Below are positions 60,284-64,000 of a stretch of 64,000 bases of DNA, in pieces (within the stretch, counting starts at the first letter, position 1; each line of letters opens with the position of its first letter). Source of the stretch: Streptomyces sp. MspMP-M5 (lineage in GTDB: Bacteria > Actinomycetota > Actinomycetes > Streptomycetales > Streptomycetaceae). Under the pieces are notes generated by a model, which made no database searches, was not told where the DNA came from, and saw nothing but the letters and a program-made list of their open reading frames with translations. Position numbers and translations under genes: made by a program. The stretch is taken from contig NZ_KB891929.1 in the NCBI RefSeq assembly GCF_000373585.1, positions 1-64,000 on the forward strand, given 5' to 3'.

Positions 60284-60368
60284 CCACCGGTTCCCGGCCG
60301 TACGTCCGCACGCCGGCCCCTGCCGCCGACCACCGACCACCAACTCCCCGGAGAGCGACCCGGTATGA
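60195..60368 (+). CDS. 57-aa bridging ORF with hexapeptide repeats before the helicase
   Basis: GTG at 60195 overlaps the stop of the 532-aa gene (GTGA), and its TGA at 60366-60368 overlaps the helicase ATG at 60365. It covers the whole 166-nt gap. The first 30 residues are five VxGGPP-like hexapeptides encoded by the 18-bp repeats; the rest is Pro/Arg-rich with one Cys. It may be translated only to couple helicase translation, or be a true small subunit. No ribosome site is needed if ribosomes re-initiate. Confidence 0.42.
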   Translation: MRSGPPVRGGPSVTGGPPVRSRLLVTGGLRHRFPAVRPHAGPCRRPPTTNSPESDPV

Positions 60369-61732
60369 CGCCCCCTCCGCCCCCGCCGCCCCTGTCCGCG
60401 CCGCCGCCGGCCGACCCCGCCGCGGCGGCCGCCGAGGCCACCGACGCGATCCTCCGCGACACGCTGCACAGCACCCGCCGCGGCGTGGTCGCGGACTCCC
60501 CGCCGGGCGCCGGGAAGTCCACCCTGGTCGTCCGCGCCGCCCGCGAACTGGCCGCCGCGGGCCGCCGGCTGATGATCGTCGCGCAGACCAACGCCCAGGT
60601 GGACGACCTCGTCCTGCGCCTCGCCGCGAAGGACCCCGACCTCCCCGTGGGCCGGCTCCACTCCAGCGAACCCGGTGCCCACGACCCCGCCCTCGCGGAG
60701 CTCCCCGCCGTCCGCACCTCCGCCCGGATCGCCGACCTCACCGCCATGGACGTCGTCGTCTCCACCGCCGCCAAGTGGGCCTACACCAAGGTCGAGGAGC
60801 CCTGGGGGCACGCCATCGTGGACGAGGCGTACCAGATGCGCTCGGACGCGCTGCTGAGCGTCGCCGGGCTCTTCGAGCGGGCGCTCTTCGTCGGCGACCC
60901 GGGCCAGCTGGACCCGTTCAGCGTGGTCGGCGCCGAGCAGTGGGCCGGCCTCTCCTACGACCCCTCCGCCAGCGCGGTCTCCACCCTCCTCGCCCACAAC
61001 CCGGACCTGCCGCAGCACCGCCTCCCCGTCTCCTGGCGGCTGCCGGCCTCCGCCGCGCCCCTGGTGTCCGGCGCGTTCTACCCGTACACCCCGTTCCGCA
61101 GCGGCACCGGGCCCGGCGACCGGCGGCTGGCGTTCGGCGTCGCGGGCGACGGCTCGGCCGTGGACCGCGTCCTGGACGAGGCCGCGGAGTCCGGCTGGGG
61201 GCTGTTGGAACTGCCCGCCCGGCACACCCCGCGCACCGATCCGGAGGCGGTGCACGCCCTGGCCGGGGTCGTCCGCCGCCTCCTGGACCGCGGCGGCGCC
61301 GCCACCAGCGAGCAGTCCGACGCGCCCGCGCCCCTGACCGCCGCCCGGATCGCGGTCGGCACCGCCCACCGCGACCAGGCCGCGGCCGTCCGCGCCGCCC
61401 TCGCCGAGCTGGGCGTGACCGGCGTGACCGTCGACACCGCCAACCGCCTCCAGGGCCGCGAGTTCGACGTCACCGTCGTCCTGCACCCGCTCTCCGGCCG
61501 CCCCGACGCGACCGCCTTCCACCTGGAGACCGGACGGCTGTGCGTACTCGCCTCCCGGCACCGGCACGCCTGCATCGTCGTCTGCCGCGCCGGCGTCGCC
61601 GAACTCCTCGACGAGCACCCCGCCACGGAACCGGTCCGACTGGGCGTCACCGTGAAGTTCCCGGACGGCTGGGAGGCCAACCACGCCGTCCTGTCCCACC
61701 TCGCGGAGCACCGGATCCCCCTCCGCCCCTAG
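60365..61732 (+). CDS. SF1 (Upf1-like) DNA/RNA helicase of the nuclease module
   Basis: Protein of 455 aa, ATG at 60365 with GGAGAG 9 nt upstream. After a Pro-rich start the helicase motifs appear in order: I DSPPGAGKST (Lys51), Ia AQTNAQVDDLV, II HAIVDEAYQM (DEAY, 153-156), III VGDPGQLDP (177-184), IV QHRLPVSWRL with Arg225, V VDTANRLQGREFD, VI GRLCVLASRHRHACIV. It is compact, without accessory 1B/1C insertions. An ATP-driven translocase that probably feeds DNA to the linked nuclease. Last gene of the module. Confidence 0.88.
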   Translation: MTPPPPPPPLSAPPPADPAAAAAEATDAILRDTLHSTRRGVVADSPPGAGKSTLVVRAARELAAAGRRLMIVAQTNAQVDDLVLRLAAKDPDLPVGRLHSSEPGAHDPALAELPAVRTSARIADLTAMDVVVSTAAKWAYTKVEEPWGHAIVDEAYQMRSDALLSVAGLFERALFVGDPGQLDPFSVVGAEQWAGLSYDPSASAVSTLLAHNPDLPQHRLPVSWRLPASAAPLVSGAFYPYTPFRSGTGPGDRRLAFGVAGDGSAVDRVLDEAAESGWGLLELPARHTPRTDPEAVHALAGVVRRLLDRGGAATSEQSDAPAPLTAARIAVGTAHRDQAAAVRAALAELGVTGVTVDTANRLQGREFDVTVVLHPLSGRPDATAFHLETGRLCVLASRHRHACIVVCRAGVAELLDEHPATEPVRLGVTVKFPDGWEANHAVLSHLAEHRIPLRP

Positions 61733-61820
61733 GGCGCTTCCGACGGATCTCCGCGGCGTCGCGGCCCCCTTGCGCCGGGCGGGACAATGGAATGCGGCAG
61801 ACAACGATGGAGGTAGGTAC

Positions 61821-62204
61821 ATGTCCGAGCCGCAGCCGGCTCCCGATCCCCGCGGTACGGCGCCCGCCCCCCGCCGCATGAGGCCCGCGCAGCTGCTGTT
61901 CGAGCCGCCCGAGGCCACCGCCGACCCCGAGCACTTCTTCGGGCTGGAGTCGATGGACGATCCCGGCGCGCTCCTCGGCCGCGCGACCGAGCTCACGCTC
62001 GCCTTCCGGGCGGCCGCCGACCGCGCGACGGAGTTCCAGGCGATGGCCGCGGCCCAGCTGGCCGACCCCCGTCGTTTCGACCGGCTGCCGCTGGCGGAGG
62101 TCGCCGAGCGGGCCGACTGGACCGAGGACTACGCGCAGAAGATGGTCGAGTTCGGCCGGAGCCTGCTGCGCAGCGGCAGCACGGTGCCGCCGGACGCCGA
62201 CTGA
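61821..62204 (+). CDS. Small conserved protein of unknown function
   Basis: Protein of 127 aa, ATG at 61821 with GGAGG 7 nt upstream. The N-terminal 25 residues are Pro-rich. A helical region (AQLLFEPPEATADPEHFFGL, ATELTLAFRAAADRATEFQA) and RRFDRLPLAEVAERADWTED follow. The C-terminal part resembles a small helix-turn-helix or protein-interaction helix pair. No family recognised. Stands between the helicase and the primase-like gene on the same strand. Confidence 0.72.
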   Translation: MSEPQPAPDPRGTAPAPRRMRPAQLLFEPPEATADPEHFFGLESMDDPGALLGRATELTLAFRAAADRATEFQAMAAAQLADPRRFDRLPLAEVAERADWTEDYAQKMVEFGRSLLRSGSTVPPDAD

Positions 62205-62362
62205 GGTGTCACACGAACCTCAGGGGTCGCTCCTGGCCCTTGGGTCAAGATCATGAGCCCCTGGCATATGCAGGGAGGGGAAGATACTCCCCGTCGCGCC
62301 GCGCTGTCCCGGTTTCCGGCAATCAGCTCTGGCGCGGCGCGGGGAGTCGATAGACCGGTCCC

Positions 62363-63163
62363 ATGAGCGAATGGCTGCCTGAGACTCCCCGGAACCCGGC
62401 CTTCCCCACCACGGCGTACGTCACCCTCGCCGGGGCCGACTGGCTCGCCTCCACCAGCCCGCATCCGGAGGGTCTGCACCGGCTGTGGGCGGAGCGGCCC
62501 ACCGCGCCGAGCACGCTGCCGTGCGGCACGGTCTTCGACGTGATCAACGCCCCGGCGCTCTTCGGACGGCGCATGGTGGACCGGCTGTGGTCGGCCGGCC
62601 CCGGTTCGGGGCCGGTGGCCATGCACCGCGGCCGGATCCTGCTGTTCGCGGCCCCCGGCACCGCCCAGCGGCTGCCCGCGCTGCTGGCCTGGGAGGAGTG
62701 GGGCAGCGCGGTGCCGCCCCTGCTGTGCCACGGCAGCGGGGACGCGGTGACGGTGCCGCCGTTGCACCCCCACGCCGCGGGTGGCCGGCGGGGGCCGCTG
62801 ACCGGACGCGGGTTCGCCGCCCTCAGGCCCGGCGAGGGGTACGGGTGGACGGCGTCGGGGGCCGGGTGGCCGATCGACGTCGCGGCCGGCGCGGGTGAGG
62901 CGGGTGCGACGGCCGGCCCGGCCTACGGTGACGCCCCGACCTCCGCCGGCGACCCGGATTCCGCCGGCGACCCGGGCGCCCCCGCCGCCTCGCGCTGGCT
63001 GGTCGCGCCGGATGTGCGGGAGCCGTGGCTGCCGGGGCCCGAGGTGTTGTTGTGGGCCTGTGTGCGGGCCGCGCGGGGTGGGCTGGGGGCCGATCGGGAG
63101 ACTGCCCGCGAACACCACGAATTGGCTGTTCAGGGCGTGGATACGGGACCGACGGGCGGCTGA
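62363..63163 (+). CDS. Primase/polymerase N-terminal domain protein
   Basis: Protein of 266 aa, ATG at 62363 (MSEWLPETPRNPAFPTTAYV). I recognise the fold labelled bifunctional DNA primase/polymerase in Streptomyces from VFDVINAPALFGRRMVDRLW, GSGPVAMHRGRILLF, APGTAQRLPALLAWEEWG and WLVAPDVREPWLPGP. An Ala/Gly/Pro-rich insert near residues 150-210 splits the C-terminal part and contains GDPDSAGDPG repeats. No helicase domain is attached, and primase activity is not assured. A smaller relative is at 54295-54747. tRNA-Lys follows. Confidence 0.78.
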   Translation: MSEWLPETPRNPAFPTTAYVTLAGADWLASTSPHPEGLHRLWAERPTAPSTLPCGTVFDVINAPALFGRRMVDRLWSAGPGSGPVAMHRGRILLFAAPGTAQRLPALLAWEEWGSAVPPLLCHGSGDAVTVPPLHPHAAGGRRGPLTGRGFAALRPGEGYGWTASGAGWPIDVAAGAGEAGATAGPAYGDAPTSAGDPDSAGDPGAPAASRWLVAPDVREPWLPGPEVLLWACVRAARGGLGADRETAREHHELAVQGVDTGPTGG

Positions 63164-63219
63164 GGGGAAGCGGTTTTTGCCCTCCCCGGCCAGGATGCTA
63201 ATGTTTCCTCCGTCAGCAG

Positions 63220-63293
63220 GCGCCGCTAGCTCAGTTGGTTAGAGCAGCTGACTCTTAATCAGCGGGTCCGGGGTTCGAGTCCCTGGCGGCGCA
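63220..63293 (+). tRNA. tRNA-Lys (anticodon CTT)
   Basis: Acceptor GCGCCGC pairs with GCGGCGC, the anticodon stem GCTGA/TCAGC encloses CTCTTAA, and the T arm is CGGGG/CCCTG around TTCGAGT. CCA is not encoded (the sequence continues CAG after A63293). A clear hairpin terminator follows. The gene is a potential integration site, but no integrase or att repeat is visible in the window. Confidence 0.95.
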
Positions 63294-63301
63294 CAGACGG
63301 T

Positions 63302-63331
63302 CGAAGGCCCCCACTCCGGTGGGGGCCTTCG
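63302..63331 (+). terminator. 13-bp hairpin after tRNA-Lys
   Basis: CGAAGGCCCCCAC (63302-63314) pairs perfectly with 63319-63331 around TCCG. It starts 9 nt after the tRNA and also faces the convergent metalloprotease gene. Confidence 0.88.
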
Positions 63332-63357
63332 GCGTGCGTGGGCCCCACTGCCGTGCA

Positions 63358-64000
63358 CTACGCGGTGCTGTGGGTGACCTTGACCGCCCACTCGCCGTCG
63401 CCGGACCGGCCCTCAACCTGGATGTGTACGCCGTCCTCGGTGTCGTTGAGGCTCTCCCCCACGCCGAGCGGGGCGTCGGCGAGCGGCGGGTAGACGGAGG
63501 TGCCCCAGCAGGCGGAGGTACCGGGGTGGCCGTCGAGGACCCGGACCGGACCGGAGCCGGACGCGGTGGAGCTGCGGACGCGGTAGACGAGGACGCCCTC
63601 GGTACAGAGGGAGCGGTCGTTGCCCTCGGCGGCGCGGGCTTCCATGGCGAGGGCGGTCTCGGGCCCGGTGCGGACGACCAGGAGGCGGGGGCGGCGGGGG
63701 CCGGCGGGGTCGTCGGGCGCGGAGAGGGGGCGCAGTGCGTGCATCCGGGGACGGTCCAGGGAGACGCAGTCGACCTGGCTGTCGGTGATCCAGCCCAGGC
63801 GCCACTTGTGCCAGGCGAAGGGGTCGGGGGCCAGTCCGAACTGGCTGCCCATGAGGTCCCAGTCGCCCACGTAGGTGTCCCAGTCGCCGTGGCCGTTCTC
63901 GGGGCGGTGGTAGAGGTCCGGCAGGTCGAAGACGTGGCCGGTTTCGTGGGCGAGGACGTTGCGGTCCGGCGGGCTGTGCTCGAAGACGGTGACGAAGCGG
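63358..64000 (-). CDS. M6-type secreted metalloprotease, C-terminal part (cut by window end)
   Basis: At least 214 codons, with the 5' end beyond position 64000. Near the cut edge the frame reads LAHETGHVFDLPDLYH, the zinc-binding HExxH motif with the M6-like continuation, and then GDWDLMGSQFGLAPDPFAWH, which includes the M6 GSQ-Met region. The C-terminal ~120 residues are a beta-rich domain (VLVYRVRSSTASGSG, WAVKVTHSTA) typical of M6 family proteins. Expected to be secreted; the signal peptide is outside the window. Confidence 0.85.
   Translation of the reverse strand, partial: RFVTVFEHSPPDRNVLAHETGHVFDLPDLYHRPENGHGDWDTYVGDWDLMGSQFGLAPDPFAWHKWRLGWITDSQVDCVSLDRPRMHALRPLSAPDDPAGPRRPRLLVVRTGPETALAMEARAAEGNDRSLCTEGVLVYRVRSSTASGSGPVRVLDGHPGTSACWGTSVYPPLADAPLGVGESLNDTEDGVHIQVEGRSGDGEWAVKVTHSTA

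Noticed and set aside
63220..63293. tRNA-Lys as the attachment site of an integrated element
   Set aside because: No duplicated tRNA 3' end, integrase or excisionase is visible in the window.

Overview
The window is about 64 kb of very GC-rich DNA with coding strongly biased to G or C in the third codon position. It comes from a Streptomyces or a close relative. The evidence is an AdpA orthologue with a rare TTA leucine codon followed by the oligoribonuclease gene, a chaplin, a TetR-controlled branched-chain acyl-CoA operon in the Streptomyces order, many GTG starts with 4-nt start/stop overlaps, and HTH regulators with TPR-like C-terminal halves. I see no rRNA, CRISPR array, insertion sequence, prophage or replication origin. 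Two tRNA genes (His, Lys) are present.

Layout. 0-10.6 kb: secreted GH3 hydrolase, S28-type peptidase, a fused two-half ABC exporter and a secreted GH65/discoidin protein. 10.8-14.4 kb: a TetR-controlled operon of a degenerate ABC ATPase, a YhgE/Pip-type membrane protein and its TetR. 14.5-16.5 kb: agmatinase and a phosphatase-like protein. 16.5-19 kb: an accessory module (GNAT, HTH/TPR regulator, two small proteins). 19-27.9 kb: acyl-CoA catabolism, with TesB thioesterase, acyl-CoA dehydrogenase and TetR, then divergently a methylcrotonyl-type carboxylase (beta, alpha), HMG-CoA lyase and acyl-CoA dehydrogenase. 28-33 kb: a second accessory module (NUDIX, HTH/TPR regulator, two small proteins) running into an ATP-grasp RiPP cluster of tgm type (precursor, ATP-grasp ligase, PIMT-like methyltransferase). 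The methyltransferase is broken by a one-base frameshift at a C6 run.

33-41.2 kb: secreted GH20 hexosaminidase, a small conserved protein, glmS, a universal stress protein, adpA, orn and tRNA-His. 41-48.5 kb: an oxidoreductase with a divergent AraC regulator, a GH18 protein, a two-component system whose kinase and regulator genes are joined by a repeat-containing 61-codon ORF, a 53-aa secreted peptide, a secreted protein and a spermidine-synthase-like protein. 48.6-54.2 kb: a histidine-rich chaplin, a secreted protein and a polysaccharide cluster (GT4, polyprenyl-phosphate sugar transferase, GT4). 54.3-64 kb: a small primase-like protein, an HTH/TPR regulator, a histidine phosphatase, then a three-gene module of an Fe-S-type PD-(D/E)XK nuclease, an uncharacterised 532-aa protein and an SF1 helicase. 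It ends with a small protein, a primase-like protein, tRNA-Lys and an M6-type metalloprotease cut by the window edge.

Main candidates for undescribed biology are the Cas4/AddB-like nuclease-unknown-helicase module at 57.3-61.7 kb and the repeat-bearing micro-ORFs that bridge operon genes by start/stop overlaps at both ends (45702-45887, 60195-60368, and a plainer one at 52858-52977). Next come the homologous small proteins shared by the two HTH/TPR modules and the frameshifted RiPP methyltransferase. Convergent gene pairs are mostly separated by strong hairpins without U-tracts, as is usual in this group.
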